DNA of 64,000 bases from NCEH01 sp043195125 (lineage in GTDB: Bacteria; Pseudomonadota; Alphaproteobacteria; Rhizobiales; Xanthobacteraceae): the NCBI RefSeq assembly GCF_043195125.1, contig NZ_JBAFWR010000007.1; one strand, 5' to 3'. Positions 18,538-27,841 of this stretch are shown here, in pieces. The notes under the pieces are model-generated. The model saw only the letters and a list, made by a program, of their open reading frames with translations. It was not told where the DNA came from and searched no databases. The translations under genes and the position numbers were made by a program. The stretch's first letter is position 1. Each line of letters begins with the position of its first letter.

Positions 18538-21180
18538 TCAGTCGGCCACTGCCCGCGGCCGCGTCGCCGGCAGGCGGCGTGCGACGGTCGCGATGCGGGT
18601 CCGCATGGCGCGCCAGGTGGCGAAATCATTCAGCCGCGAGGCTTCGCCGAGGCCGATGAGGGCGGCCGCGACGAACGGAAGGCTCTGGACCACCAAGGCG
18701 AGGGCGTAAAGATCGACTTCGCGCACCACATGCCAATTGGTCATGTGCAAGGTCACGCCCGAGCCCAAGAGCAAGCCGCCGACCACGGCTTCCGGCAGGG
18801 CCGGGAAGGAGCGCGCGGCGCCCGAGAGCCAGCCACCGCCCTTGGCCGTGCGGGCGAAGGCGAGGTCCTTGTATCTGAAGCCGTCGAACACCGCCTTGGC
18901 GACCGTGAACTGCACGGCCATCGCCGCAATCGCCGCGCCCAGCATGCGCAAGGGCGTGGTGGCGACGCGCATGCGGTACATGGCGATGAAGTGCAGCACA
19001 TAGACCACGAAGGTGGCGATGATCGGCAGGGTGAGGATGTGCGCCGGAACGGCGATGCCGAAGGCGAACACGAACGGCACGAATGCCAGAGAAAGGATCG
19101 CCGCGAGGGCTCCGACCGATTCCGCCCCGAGCCACGCCACCCAGCCGAGCAGGAAGTGGCGGCGCTGCGCCGTGGTCAGGCGCGAGCGCGCCGGCAGGAA
19201 CCGTGACCAGTGCTTACGGATGATCTGGAAGCCGCCGTAGGCCCAGCGGTGACGCTGCTTCTTGAACGCCTCGAACGTGTCGGGCAGCAGGCCCCAGCCG
19301 TAGCGGGTGCGGGTGTAATGCGTCTTCCAGCCGTTCTCGGCGATGGTGAGGCCGAGGTCGGTATCCTCGCAGATGGTGTCGGACGACCAGGAGCCGGCCT
19401 CCATCATGGCCGCGCGCCGCACCAGGCACATGGTGCCGTGCACGACGATGGCATCGTCCTCATTGCGCTGGACCATGCCGATATCGAAGAAGCCGGCATA
19501 TTCCGCGTTCATGGCTTCATGCATCGGGCTGAGATGCCCGTCGCGGTGATCCTGCGGCGCCTGCACGAGACCCACGGTGGGATCCTCGAACACAGGCACC
19601 AGATCCTTCAGCCAATTGGGCGCCACCACATAGTCGGCGTCGATCACGCCGATGATCTCGGCGTCGGGAGCGGTGTGCTCCAGGGCGATGCGCAGGGCGC
19701 CGGCCTTGAAACCGCTGATCTTCTCGAGGTTCAGGAATTTGAAGCGCTCGCCGAGCGTCGCGCAATGGGCGCGGATCGGCTCCACCATCGCCGGGTCGGG
19801 CGTGTTGTTGAGCGCGACCACGCATTCGAGGTTCGGATAATCGAGCCGCGCCACCGCATCCAGGGTCTGCTTGAGCATCTCCGGGGGTTCGCGATAGGCG
19901 GGAATGTGGATCGACACCTTCGGGTAGCGCGAGAGCGTGGCGGCCGGCCGGGCCTCGATCAGGCGCGACGGGGCAGGGCCGAACGCGACGGCCGCAAGCT
20001 CCTCGATGCGGTAGAGCAGCACGATCACGAGCGGCACCAGCAGCACCACGGAGAGCAGCAGCGTCACGTAATTGCCGCCGGTCACATAGTGCGTGGCCCA
20101 GTGGTTGAAGACCAAGGCGACCCAGGCGCCGACGCCGTTGGCGGCAGCCGCGAGGACGGCGCCCTGCGAGACCGTCACGGTTTGCGAGGCGCGCAGCATG
20201 GGCAGCGAGAACACCAGCCCGAGCAACAAGGCGAGAATCGCCGTCTGGTTGAACGTGTTGGGAACGATCGGGCCGGTGAGCGGGAATTTCAGATGCCGGT
20301 TGGCGTCGAACACACCCCAATACTGTCCCACCGAACCTTCGAAGCTCTTCCAAGGTGCGTCAAAGGCCTCGATGATATTGTATTCGATGCCCATGGCCTC
20401 GGCGCGCGCCGTGAAGGTGCGGATGACGTTCGCTTGGGCCAACTCGCCCGGCACAGCCCCGTCGCGGTTGAAGCCCGCGCTCGGCCAGCCGAACTCGGCG
20501 ATGACGATGCGCTTGCCGGGATAGGCGGCGCGCAGGCGATTGTAGATGTCGATGGAACGGTCCACGACCTGCTCGGCGCTGACGCCTTCCCAATAGGGAA
20601 GAATGTGCGCGGCGATATAATCGACTGCGGACACCAACTCGGGATGGTCGAGCCAGACATTCCAGATCTCACCCGTGGTCACGGGCGTGTTGGTTTCCCG
20701 CTTCACCTTGCGGATCAGCTCGGCCATCTCGGCGGCGCTCTTTTCACCGCGGAAGATGGTCTCGTTGCCGATCACCAGGCCTTCGACGTTGGGATTGCGC
20801 TTCGTCAGATCGACCGCCGCGCGGATTTCCTTGGCGTTGCGGGTCTCGTCCTTGTCGATCCAGGCGCCGACTGTCACCTTCAGCCCGCGTTCCGCGGCGA
20901 TGGCCGGGATCAGCTCGAGGCCCATGGTGGAGGAATAGGTGCGGATGGCCCGTGTGTAGTCGGCCACCGCATTCACATCGGAGCGAATCTGCTCCGCCGT
21001 CACCGGCGGACCCTTGTCGGGGTGGCGGACGTCTCGGCTATAGGGCGCGAAGGACAGGCTCGAAAAGCGCTCCGTGACGCCCGGAGCGTGAACTTCCGGA
21101 CGCACGGAATACCAGATCGCGGCGTGAAATCCGATCACAACCGTGATGATGGCTGCAGCAGCAGCAAGGCCGGGACGCAT
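18538..21180 (-). CDS. ndvB: membrane glucan synthase: GH17 domain fused to GT2 glycosyltransferase (NdvB-like)
   Basis: 880 residues. A signal-anchor helix (1-26) is followed by a periplasmic GH17 domain with both catalytic glutamates visible: GLVIGNETIF near 138 (acid/base) and IVIAEFGWPSAG near 228 (nucleophile). Membrane helices around 305-390 lead to a cytoplasmic GT2 domain from about 417: IPAYREPPE, the DAD metal motif in GVIDADYV, EDTDLGL, and the QxxRW motif as QRHRW near 642. More helices complete the C-terminus. This build and the nearby NdvC-like gene match the Bradyrhizobium system for cyclic beta-1,3/1,6-glucans: the GT2 part would make the beta-1,3 chain from UDP-glucose and the GH17 part would rearrange it. 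The symbol is by resemblance. Confidence 0.8.
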   Translation of the reverse strand: MRPGLAAAAAIITVVIGFHAAIWYSVRPEVHAPGVTERFSSLSFAPYSRDVRHPDKGPPVTAEQIRSDVNAVADYTRAIRTYSSTMGLELIPAIAAERGLKVTVGAWIDKDETRNAKEIRAAVDLTKRNPNVEGLVIGNETIFRGEKSAAEMAELIRKVKRETNTPVTTGEIWNVWLDHPELVSAVDYIAAHILPYWEGVSAEQVVDRSIDIYNRLRAAYPGKRIVIAEFGWPSAGFNRDGAVPGELAQANVIRTFTARAEAMGIEYNIIEAFDAPWKSFEGSVGQYWGVFDANRHLKFPLTGPIVPNTFNQTAILALLLGLVFSLPMLRASQTVTVSQGAVLAAAANGVGAWVALVFNHWATHYVTGGNYVTLLLSVVLLVPLVIVLLYRIEELAAVAFGPAPSRLIEARPAATLSRYPKVSIHIPAYREPPEMLKQTLDAVARLDYPNLECVVALNNTPDPAMVEPIRAHCATLGERFKFLNLEKISGFKAGALRIALEHTAPDAEIIGVIDADYVVAPNWLKDLVPVFEDPTVGLVQAPQDHRDGHLSPMHEAMNAEYAGFFDIGMVQRNEDDAIVVHGTMCLVRRAAMMEAGSWSSDTICEDTDLGLTIAENGWKTHYTRTRYGWGLLPDTFEAFKKQRHRWAYGGFQIIRKHWSRFLPARSRLTTAQRRHFLLGWVAWLGAESVGALAAILSLAFVPFVFAFGIAVPAHILTLPIIATFVVYVLHFIAMYRMRVATTPLRMLGAAIAAMAVQFTVAKAVFDGFRYKDLAFARTAKGGGWLSGAARSFPALPEAVVGGLLLGSGVTLHMTNWHVVREVDLYALALVVQSLPFVAAALIGLGEASRLNDFATWRAMRTRIATVARRLPATRPRAVAD

Positions 21181-21267
21181 TGGCGGAGACCCACTCGAAA
21201 GGGAAATCGAACCGTTAACGCAGGCTTAAGATATCGGTTCCTGACCTTAAGCTACGGAGCACCCTTT

Positions 21268-21341
21268 CGACCTGCCCCTAGGTCGGCAGTGCCTTTTACG
21301 CGGCACTGCACCGAGACACTAAACCTCTCAAATCAAGAGGT
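21268..21341 (-). other. structured leader upstream of the NdvB-like gene
   Basis: In the 214-base gap three stems follow each other: CGACC/GGTCG (21268-21285), GCAGTGCC/GGCACTGC (21286-21309) and ACCTCT/AGAGGT (21323-21341). On the minus strand the last hairpin precedes TTTAGTG, so it may end the small gene at 21395-21850; the other two would lie in the leader of the NdvB-like message. The function is unknown. Confidence 0.45.
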
Positions 21342-21394
21342 AAATGGGAAGTATGGCGGGCACTGGGCGGCGCCAAGGCCGCCGGGTGATCTAA

Positions 21395-21850
21395 TTATTG
21401 CGCTGGTGCAGCAACATAGTCGGGATTAACCCAACATTGATGGACCCGGGCGCCCAGACGCTCTTGCGCTTTTTGATCGATGTTGCCCTGGCGCACCAGG
21501 CAGCGGAACGCGAGCTTCAGATGTTCGGTCGGGCAACCGAAGCGCTCGTACATGTCCAGGTGGCGGCGCGCGGTGTCGATATCGTCGCGCCACAGCAGCG
21601 CGGCAATGCGCCGCCCCGTCCATACACATTCCGGCAATCCGGCATTGCCGGGCAGTTTCGCAGCTTCCGTGAATTCTTCCACGGACCGGCGCTGCGCATC
21701 ACGCGCCGCCTGCTGCTCCGGCGTGATCTGCTCGGCCGGGGTTGCGGGCTTCTGGTCGGTTCCCTGAGATTGGGCGGAAACCGGACCGGCGAACGCGAGA
21801 AACAGAGCGCCCGCGAGGAGCGTGAGACGGAAACGGTCCATATTGGCCAT
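21395..21850 (-). CDS. small secreted protein of the beta-glucan locus (ndvD-like position)
   Basis: 151 residues with a signal peptide (hydrophobic LTLLAGALFLAFAGPVSAQ, cut after AQ), then a glutamine- and proline-rich linker and a helical domain with three cysteines (PECVWTG, FGCPTEH, FRCLVRQ). An alternative start is three codons in (MDRFRLT). I remember similar small proteins in Bradyrhizobium annotated as beta-1,3/1,6-glucan biosynthesis proteins, and the described ndvD gene also lies between ndvB and ndvC; homology to ndvD itself is not shown here. It probably acts in the periplasm. Its promoter would be in the 219-base divergent gap shared with the NdvC-like gene. Confidence 0.65.
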   Translation of the reverse strand: MANMDRFRLTLLAGALFLAFAGPVSAQSQGTDQKPATPAEQITPEQQAARDAQRRSVEEFTEAAKLPGNAGLPECVWTGRRIAALLWRDDIDTARRHLDMYERFGCPTEHLKLAFRCLVRQGNIDQKAQERLGARVHQCWVNPDYVAAPAQ

Positions 21851-22069
21851 TGGGTTCGAAGGCTGAAAGGCGGAAGACGATCCGCGGGTGCACCTTAGGA
21901 GAATGTCGGGAATTTGTCAGCATGAGGACGCCTCGGAAACAAGTCGCCGAGCATCTTCCCGCTGTGGACGGCTATCCCTGCCCTGGTTGCACCGCAATGG
22001 CTTCACATGGTTCTCGCGAAGCTTTATGTCGCTGGGCACGCGCCGCCGCCCCAGCCCCCGGGAGATTTC

Positions 22070-23695
22070 ATGACATCGTCTTTGCGGTTGCCGCTCATGC
22101 TGGCACTTGTGGTGGGCGTCGCCGTCGTGGGGCTTGCCTATGTTATGGGGCGGCCGGTGGCGATGCCGCCCTCTCCGTTGGCTGCCGGCGAAAAACTGCA
22201 ATGCGTGTCGTATGCGCCGTTCCGCGAGGGACAATCGCCGCTGATCAAGGGGCTCGTGATCCCCGAGCAGCAGATCGACGAGGATCTGGCACAATTGGCC
22301 AAGATCACCGATTGCGTACGGACTTATTCGGTGGAAATGGGGCTCGACAAGGTCGCGCCGCTCGCCCGCAAGCACGGGCTGAAAATGTTCCAGGGCATCT
22401 GGCTCGGCTCCGAACGGCAGAAGAACCGGATCGAGATCGAATCCGGCGTGAAGCTCGCGCAGCAATATCCCGATGTGATCCAGGGGGTGATCGTCGGCAA
22501 TGAGGTGATGCTGCGGGGCGAACTCTCCTCCTCCGACATCTCCGCCATTCTGCGCGAGGTGAAATCCCGGGTTGGTGCAACCCCCGTCACCTATGCCGAT
22601 GTCTGGGAGTTCTGGGAGCGCGCGCCGGCGCTCGCGGCGGACGTGGATTTCATCACCGTCCATATCCTGCCCTATTGGGAGGATCTGCCGGTGGCGGCGG
22701 ACCAGGCAGCGCGGCACATCGACGAAACCCGGCAGCATGTGGCGAAGATGTTTCCCGGCAAGGAGATCCTGATCGGCGAGACCGGCTGGCCGAGCGCCGG
22801 GCGCATGCGCGAAGGCGCCTTGCCGGCTCCCTCCGAGCAAGCGCTGGTGATGCACGAATTGCTGAAGCTGGCGAAGGAGAAGGGCTATCGGGTGAATGTC
22901 ATCGAGGCCTTCGACCAACCCTGGAAGCGGGCGAACGAGGGCACGGTGGGCGGCCATTGGGGCCTGATCGACGCCGGCACCCGAGAGCCCAAATTCCATT
23001 GGGGTGAGCCGGTGGTGAATCACCCCTTCTGGCGCGCCCAGGCGGTGGTGGGGGTGGCGATGGTGGTGCTGGCCTTCGGTGCGGCGCTGTATGGCGCGAA
23101 CAAGCGGGCCAAGACCGTGCGCCCCCGCGACTGGCTGGCAGTTGCCCTGATCGCGTTCGCGGGCGGGGCCACCTTCGGGCCGGCGCTCGCGGCGCTGCCG
23201 TTGGAAAGCCTGGGCTGGATCGGCTGGACCCGCAATCTTGCCTTCGTCGCGGTGTCGCTCGCGGCGGTGGCTGTGATCCCCGCCGCGATCGGCGCAGGTG
23301 TGCGGCTGCCCGCGCTCGCCACCGTGCTCGACGGCGCGCGGCGCCGGCAGGCGGATTGTTTCGCAGTGGCTGCCGCGGCGATTCTCGCGCTCGGCGTGCT
23401 CGCCATCGGCGAAGCCGCGTTCGAGCTGGTGTTCGACCCGCGCTACAAGGACTTCCCGATCAACGCGCTGACGCCGGTCGCGGCGGCGCTTGCGGTCCTC
23501 GCCTTGCTGCGGCTGCCGGCCGGGGCGGGGGCGGGCATGGCGGAGCGCACCGCTTTCTGGTGGCTCGTGGTTGCGGGGCTATTTGTGCCGCTCAACGAGA
23601 CGCTGCAGAACTGGCAGGCGCTGTGGTTCGGCCTGATCTGCTTGGCGCTCGCCGTTACGCTGTGGCGGGTCCGGGCCGCGCGAGCGACAGGATGA
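22070..23695 (+). CDS. ndvC: GH17-domain membrane protein (NdvC-like)
   Basis: 541 residues from ATG 22070, preceded by GGGAGATTTC. A signal anchor (residues 5-27) leads to a GH17 barrel (about 40-310) with the two catalytic glutamates in VIVGNEVMLRG near 143 and ILIGETGWPSAG near 237. From about 320 there are six or so membrane helices. B. japonicum NdvC has the same build and was linked to the beta-1,6 linkages of cyclic beta-glucans; that role is assumed here. The gene diverges from the small secreted protein gene and the NdvB-like gene. Its 3' end overlaps the convergent small membrane protein gene by 41 bases. Confidence 0.78.
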   Translation: MTSSLRLPLMLALVVGVAVVGLAYVMGRPVAMPPSPLAAGEKLQCVSYAPFREGQSPLIKGLVIPEQQIDEDLAQLAKITDCVRTYSVEMGLDKVAPLARKHGLKMFQGIWLGSERQKNRIEIESGVKLAQQYPDVIQGVIVGNEVMLRGELSSSDISAILREVKSRVGATPVTYADVWEFWERAPALAADVDFITVHILPYWEDLPVAADQAARHIDETRQHVAKMFPGKEILIGETGWPSAGRMREGALPAPSEQALVMHELLKLAKEKGYRVNVIEAFDQPWKRANEGTVGGHWGLIDAGTREPKFHWGEPVVNHPFWRAQAVVGVAMVVLAFGAALYGANKRAKTVRPRDWLAVALIAFAGGATFGPALAALPLESLGWIGWTRNLAFVAVSLAAVAVIPAAIGAGVRLPALATVLDGARRRQADCFAVAAAAILALGVLAIGEAAFELVFDPRYKDFPINALTPVAAALAVLALLRLPAGAGAGMAERTAFWWLVVAGLFVPLNETLQNWQALWFGLICLALAVTLWRVRAARATG

Positions 23696-24044
23696 GCAGC
23701 ATCGCCGCGATGGCCCCGGCGATATTGTTGTAGAGCACCAGCGCGATCCCGGCGAACGCGATGCCGATGGCGAAGGTGACAAGGCGCGGCCGCCACAGTT
23801 GCAGCAAAGCTGCGGCAAGGGCGACGCCGCCGAATACCGACCATCCGAACAGGGCGATGGTGGCCGCGCGCAGCTTGCATTGGAAGGTCGCGAGCCCGGC
23901 ATCGCAGGCGAGGCCCACCGTGGACGGCTCGATGATCAGATAGCGCACATAGATCGCCCAGCCGGTGGCGCCCATGCCGATCGCGATCAGCCAGTTCATG
24001 GCGCGCGGTCCCGGGCGGAAGCTGCGGTCTGTGACGGTATCCAT
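23655..24044 (-). CDS. small four-helix membrane protein, function unknown
   Basis: 129 residues from the start MDTVTDRSFRPGPRAMNWLI; the frame is open to 24101 but the extra part looks non-coding. Hydrophobic segments around MNWLIAIGMGATGWAIYV, ATIALFGWSVFGGVALAA, LVTFAIGIAFAGIALVL and AAMLLILSLA suggest four helices. Two cysteines (GLACDAG, FQCKLRA) could sit on one face of the membrane. No family recognised. It overlaps the end of the NdvC-like gene on the other strand. Confidence 0.6.
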   Translation of the reverse strand: MDTVTDRSFRPGPRAMNWLIAIGMGATGWAIYVRYLIIEPSTVGLACDAGLATFQCKLRAATIALFGWSVFGGVALAAALLQLWRPRLVTFAIGIAFAGIALVLYNNIAGAIAAMLLILSLARPGPATA

Positions 24045-24369
24045 AAGCGGCGTCCTGCAATGGTGTCCCTGCCAGATGGCATCATCCCTGTCGCGAGACA
24101 ACTCCCAAGGCGGCCCTTTGGTCCTCGCAGCCGCCCTTCAGGCGCGCCGGACCGGCAAAGCACCCGCCCGGCCTGCGGCGAATAGGCCCGCCGCCCCCGG
24201 TCGCGATCGTTTCGTTCACCGGGCGCTTCGCTCTCACCTTCGCTTAAGGTTTAGCTTCCATCATTTTCCCAAGCCGGCGCGGATCCTGGCGCGCCGGCGA
24301 GATCGGATGGCGACAAGGATGCCGTTTTCGCTCTAGAAGGGCCGCGTTGGTCGTGGCGCGAGGATTCCC
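24045..24369. other. 325-base gap before glmU
   Basis: Divergent gap between the small membrane protein gene and glmU. It should hold both promoters. I see no reading frame or stem-loop worth calling, and no clear -35/-10 pair. Confidence 0.4.
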
Positions 24370-25713
24370 ATGAGCGAACGCAGTCTTCTTGTCGTGATTC
24401 TGGCTGCCGGCGAAGGCACGCGGATGGCATCGCGCGTGCCCAAGGTGCTCCATAAGATCGCGGGCCGCACCATGTTGCACCATGTGCTAGAAGCCACCCG
24501 CGGGGCCGGCGCGACGCGCGTCGCCGTGGTGGTCGGTCCCGGCCGCGCCGATGTGGCCGAGGAGGCCCATCGCATCGCCCCCCACGCCCAGGTGTTTCTC
24601 CAGGAAGAGCGGCTCGGCACCGCCCACGCCGTGCTCGCCGCCCGCGCCGCGCTGGGGCAGCCGGTGGACGATGTGCTGGTGCTCTATGCCGACACGCCGC
24701 TCGTGCGCTCCCAGACCCTGCTCGCCCTGCGGGCGCCGCTCGCCAGCGGCGCCGCCGTCGTGGCGCTGGGCTTTTATGCCGCCGATCCCACCGGCTACGG
24801 CCGCCTCATCACTCACGGCGGCGAATTGCTCGCCATCCGCGAGGAGAAGGACGCGAGCCCCAGCGAGCGGCAGATCGATTTCTGCAATGCCGGGCTGATG
24901 GCGCTCTCCGGCGCCCATGCGCTGGACCTGCTGGACCGCATCGGCAACGACAATGCCAAGGGCGAATATTATCTCACCGACGCGGTCGAGATCGCCCGCG
25001 CCCAGGGCCATGCCACCATCGCCGCCGAGGGCGAGGCGGAGGACGTGGCGGGCGTCAACAGCCGCATCCAGCTGGCCGAGGCGGAAGCCATCATCCAAAA
25101 GCGGCTTCGGCTCGCGGCCATGGCGGGCGGCGCCACCCTGGTCGCCCCCGAAACCGTGTTCTTCAGCGCCGACACCGAACTTGGCCGCGACGTGGTCGTG
25201 GAGCCGCACGTGGTGTTCGGCCCGGGAGTGAGCGTCGGCAATGACGTGGTGATCCATTCCTTCTGCCATCTGGAAGGGGCGCACCTGGAAAGCGGCGTCA
25301 CCATCGGTCCTTACGCGCGGCTGCGGCCGGGCACGCGGCTCGATACCGGGGTGCGCATCGGCAACTTCGTCGAGACCAAGGCCGCCCACCTTGAACGTGG
25401 TGTTAAGGTGAACCATCTCTCATACGTGGGCGATGCCCATGTGGGCGCGAACAGCAATCTCGGCGCCGGCACCATCACCTGCAATTACGACGGCTTCACC
25501 AAATCGCGGACGGAAATCGGCGCGGGCGCCTTCATCGGCGTGCATTCGGCGCTCGTGGCGCCGGTGACCATCGGCGCGGGAGCCTATGTGGGCACCGGGT
25601 CGGTCATCACCGATAACGTGCCTGACGATGCGTTGGCGATTGCCCGCGGGCGGCAGGTTGTGAAGCCGGGCTGGGCGCCGGAATTCCGCGACCGCGCCAA
25701 GCACAAGGACTGA
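24370..25713 (+). CDS. glmU: bifunctional GlcNAc-1-phosphate uridyltransferase / glucosamine-1-phosphate acetyltransferase
   Basis: It makes UDP-GlcNAc, the precursor of peptidoglycan and lipid A. The N-terminal pyrophosphorylase domain starts VVILAAGEGTRMASRVPKV, with VLYADTPLV and YYLTDAVEIA later. The C-terminal half is a left-handed beta-helix with acetyltransferase residues around FVETKAAHL and NLGAGTITCNYDG. 447 residues, normal length. glmS follows 137 bases downstream, so both steps from fructose-6-phosphate are encoded together. Confidence 0.97.
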   Translation: MSERSLLVVILAAGEGTRMASRVPKVLHKIAGRTMLHHVLEATRGAGATRVAVVVGPGRADVAEEAHRIAPHAQVFLQEERLGTAHAVLAARAALGQPVDDVLVLYADTPLVRSQTLLALRAPLASGAAVVALGFYAADPTGYGRLITHGGELLAIREEKDASPSERQIDFCNAGLMALSGAHALDLLDRIGNDNAKGEYYLTDAVEIARAQGHATIAAEGEAEDVAGVNSRIQLAEAEAIIQKRLRLAAMAGGATLVAPETVFFSADTELGRDVVVEPHVVFGPGVSVGNDVVIHSFCHLEGAHLESGVTIGPYARLRPGTRLDTGVRIGNFVETKAAHLERGVKVNHLSYVGDAHVGANSNLGAGTITCNYDGFTKSRTEIGAGAFIGVHSALVAPVTIGAGAYVGTGSVITDNVPDDALAIARGRQVVKPGWAPEFRDRAKHKD

Positions 25714-25850
25714 TCGCTCCTTTCGCCTGCGAGAGGCGGTCAGGAAGCGAAAGAGGAAGTGATGCTGCACCGCGCCACGCAGGCTGGCGGAGCGCGGCGA
25801 AGCAGGCTTTAACCGGCCTCGGGTGTGACACTTACGGAGCGCAATCGGTC

Positions 25851-27674
25851 ATGTGCGGCATCGTCGGCATTCTTGGTAAAACACCCGTGGCGGAAAACCT
25901 GGTGGAATCCCTCCGCCGCCTGGAATATCGCGGCTATGATTCCGCCGGCATCGCGACCCTGGAAGACAATCATCTCACGCTGTGCCGCGCCGAAGGCAAG
26001 CTGCGGAACCTTGAGAAGAAGCTGGACCGTCACCCGCTGCACGGGCACACCGGCATCGGCCACACCCGCTGGGCGACCCACGGCAAGCCCTCCGAGCGCA
26101 ATGCGCACCCCCACGCCACCAAGCGCGTTGCTGCGGTGCACAATGGGATCATCGAGAATTTCCGCGAGCTGAAGGAAGAGCTGATCGGCCGCGGCATCAC
26201 CTTCAAGAGCGACACCGACACCGAAGTGGTCGCCCAGCTCGTGGATCGCGAACTGCTGGCGGGCCTGGACCCGGTCAGCGCGGTGGGCGCGGTGCTGCCG
26301 CGCCTGAAGGGCGCGTTCGCGCTCGCCTTCGTGTTCGACGGCTTTGACGATCTGATGATCGCCGCCCGGCGCGGTTCGCCGCTCGCCATCGGCTATGGCG
26401 AGGGCGAGATGTTCCTCGGCTCCGACGCGATCGCGCTCGGCCCGTTCACCGACACCGTCTCCTATCTGGAAGAGGGGGACTGGGCGATCCTGCATCGCGG
26501 CGGCGTCGAGATCCGCAACGAGCGCGGCGCGATCGTCCAGCGCGCGATCCAGAAGGTCGCCGCCGGTACGCTGGTGGTGGACAAGGGCAACCACCGCCAT
26601 TTCATGGCGAAGGAAATCTACGAGCAGCCCGAGGTCATCGCCCACACCTTCAGCCATTATGTGGACATCGCCGAGGAGGTGGTGTGCCTGCCCGAGCTGC
26701 CGTTCGCGCTCGCCGACATCAGCCATATGTCGATCACCGCCTGCGGCACGGCGCTCTATGCCGGCGCGGTGGCTGAATATTGGTTCGAGCGGTTCGCCCG
26801 CATTCCGGTGAGCACCGACATCGCCTCCGAGTTCCGCTATCGCGAAACCCCCTTGCCCCCGGGCGGCGTGACGATCGTCATCTCCCAGTCGGGCGAGACC
26901 GCCGATACGCTCGCGTCTCTGCGCTATGCCAAGGAGTGCGGGCAGAAGGTGGTTGCGGTGGTGAACGTGCCCACGTCGACCATCGCCCGCGAGGCGGACG
27001 TGGTGCTGCCGATTCTCGCCGGTCCGGAAATCGGCGTCGCCTCCACCAAAGCGTTCACCTGCCAGCTGGCGACGCTTTTGTGCCTGGCGGTGGCCACCGG
27101 CCGCGCCAAGGGCAATCTTTCCCTAGAGGACGAGCATCGTCTGGTGCGCGCCATGATGGAAGTGCCGCGCCTGATGACCGAGGCGCTCAAGCTGAGCCCG
27201 GAAATCGAGGTGCTCGCCCGCACCCTCTCCAAGGCGCAGGACGTGCTCTATCTCGGCCGCGGCACCAATTATCCGCTGGCCCTGGAAGGCGCGTTGAAGC
27301 TGAAGGAAATCTCCTACATCCACGCCGAGGGCTATGCCGGCGGCGAGCTGAAGCATGGACCCATCGCGCTGATCGACGAGAAGATGCCGGTGGTGGTGAT
27401 CGCCCCCTCCGACCGCATCTTCGACAAGACCGTCTCCAACATGGAGGAGGTCGCGGCCCGTGGCGGCAAGATCATCCTCGTCACCGACCCGGCCGGCGCG
27501 GCGCAGGCGAATGTGGACGCGATCCAGAAGCTGATCCTGCCGGAGATGCCGGCGACCGTGGGGCCGCTGGTCTATTCGATTCCCGTGCAGCTCATCGCCT
27601 ACCACACGGCGGTGATCATGGGCACGGACGTTGACCAGCCGCGCAATCTGGCGAAATCCGTCACCGTGGAGTGA
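25851..27674 (+). CDS. glmS: glutamine-fructose-6-phosphate aminotransferase (isomerizing)
   Basis: It forms glucosamine-6-phosphate from fructose-6-phosphate and glutamine. The N-terminal Ntn-type glutaminase domain begins MCGIVGILG with the nucleophile cysteine at position 2, then YRGYDSAGIA and GHTRWATHGKPSE. Two SIS sugar-isomerase domains follow (ITACGTALYAGAVAE; ISQSGETADTLA), and the C-terminus is the conserved DQPRNLAKSVTVE. 607 residues, full length. No glmS ribozyme is expected or seen upstream. Confidence 0.97.
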   Translation: MCGIVGILGKTPVAENLVESLRRLEYRGYDSAGIATLEDNHLTLCRAEGKLRNLEKKLDRHPLHGHTGIGHTRWATHGKPSERNAHPHATKRVAAVHNGIIENFRELKEELIGRGITFKSDTDTEVVAQLVDRELLAGLDPVSAVGAVLPRLKGAFALAFVFDGFDDLMIAARRGSPLAIGYGEGEMFLGSDAIALGPFTDTVSYLEEGDWAILHRGGVEIRNERGAIVQRAIQKVAAGTLVVDKGNHRHFMAKEIYEQPEVIAHTFSHYVDIAEEVVCLPELPFALADISHMSITACGTALYAGAVAEYWFERFARIPVSTDIASEFRYRETPLPPGGVTIVISQSGETADTLASLRYAKECGQKVVAVVNVPTSTIAREADVVLPILAGPEIGVASTKAFTCQLATLLCLAVATGRAKGNLSLEDEHRLVRAMMEVPRLMTEALKLSPEIEVLARTLSKAQDVLYLGRGTNYPLALEGALKLKEISYIHAEGYAGGELKHGPIALIDEKMPVVVIAPSDRIFDKTVSNMEEVAARGGKIILVTDPAGAAQANVDAIQKLILPEMPATVGPLVYSIPVQLIAYHTAVIMGTDVDQPRNLAKSVTVE

Positions 27675-27716
27675 GGGCGGGGAGAGTGAATGGGCCGATC
27701 TCACCCTCCGCATGGC

Positions 27717-27799
27717 TGGCCGGGGACATGCCTGGCCATGACGGTTGTGAGGTGCCCGAGAGGCTGGCAAGCGCCCAGTCCGGCAAATTTCCGAGCAGG
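27717..27799 (+). repeat. left arm of imperfect inverted repeat around the acyltransferase gene
   Basis: The stretch matches the reverse complement of 29935-30015 along its whole length with scattered mismatches and two one-base gaps. The best core is AGCGCCCAGTCCG followed by AAATTTCC and CAGG. The outer part itself contains a short palindrome (GGCC...GGCC), like the dispersed palindromic repeats of rhizobial genomes. Confidence 0.75.
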
Positions 27800-27841
27800 C
27801 TCATAATGGTAACAAATACACGTCGTGGAGGCATCGCACCC

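Noticed and set aside
25714..25850. glmS ribozyme
   Set aside because: The gap before glmS is short and has none of the nested pseudoknot pattern; these ribozymes are found mainly in Firmicutes.
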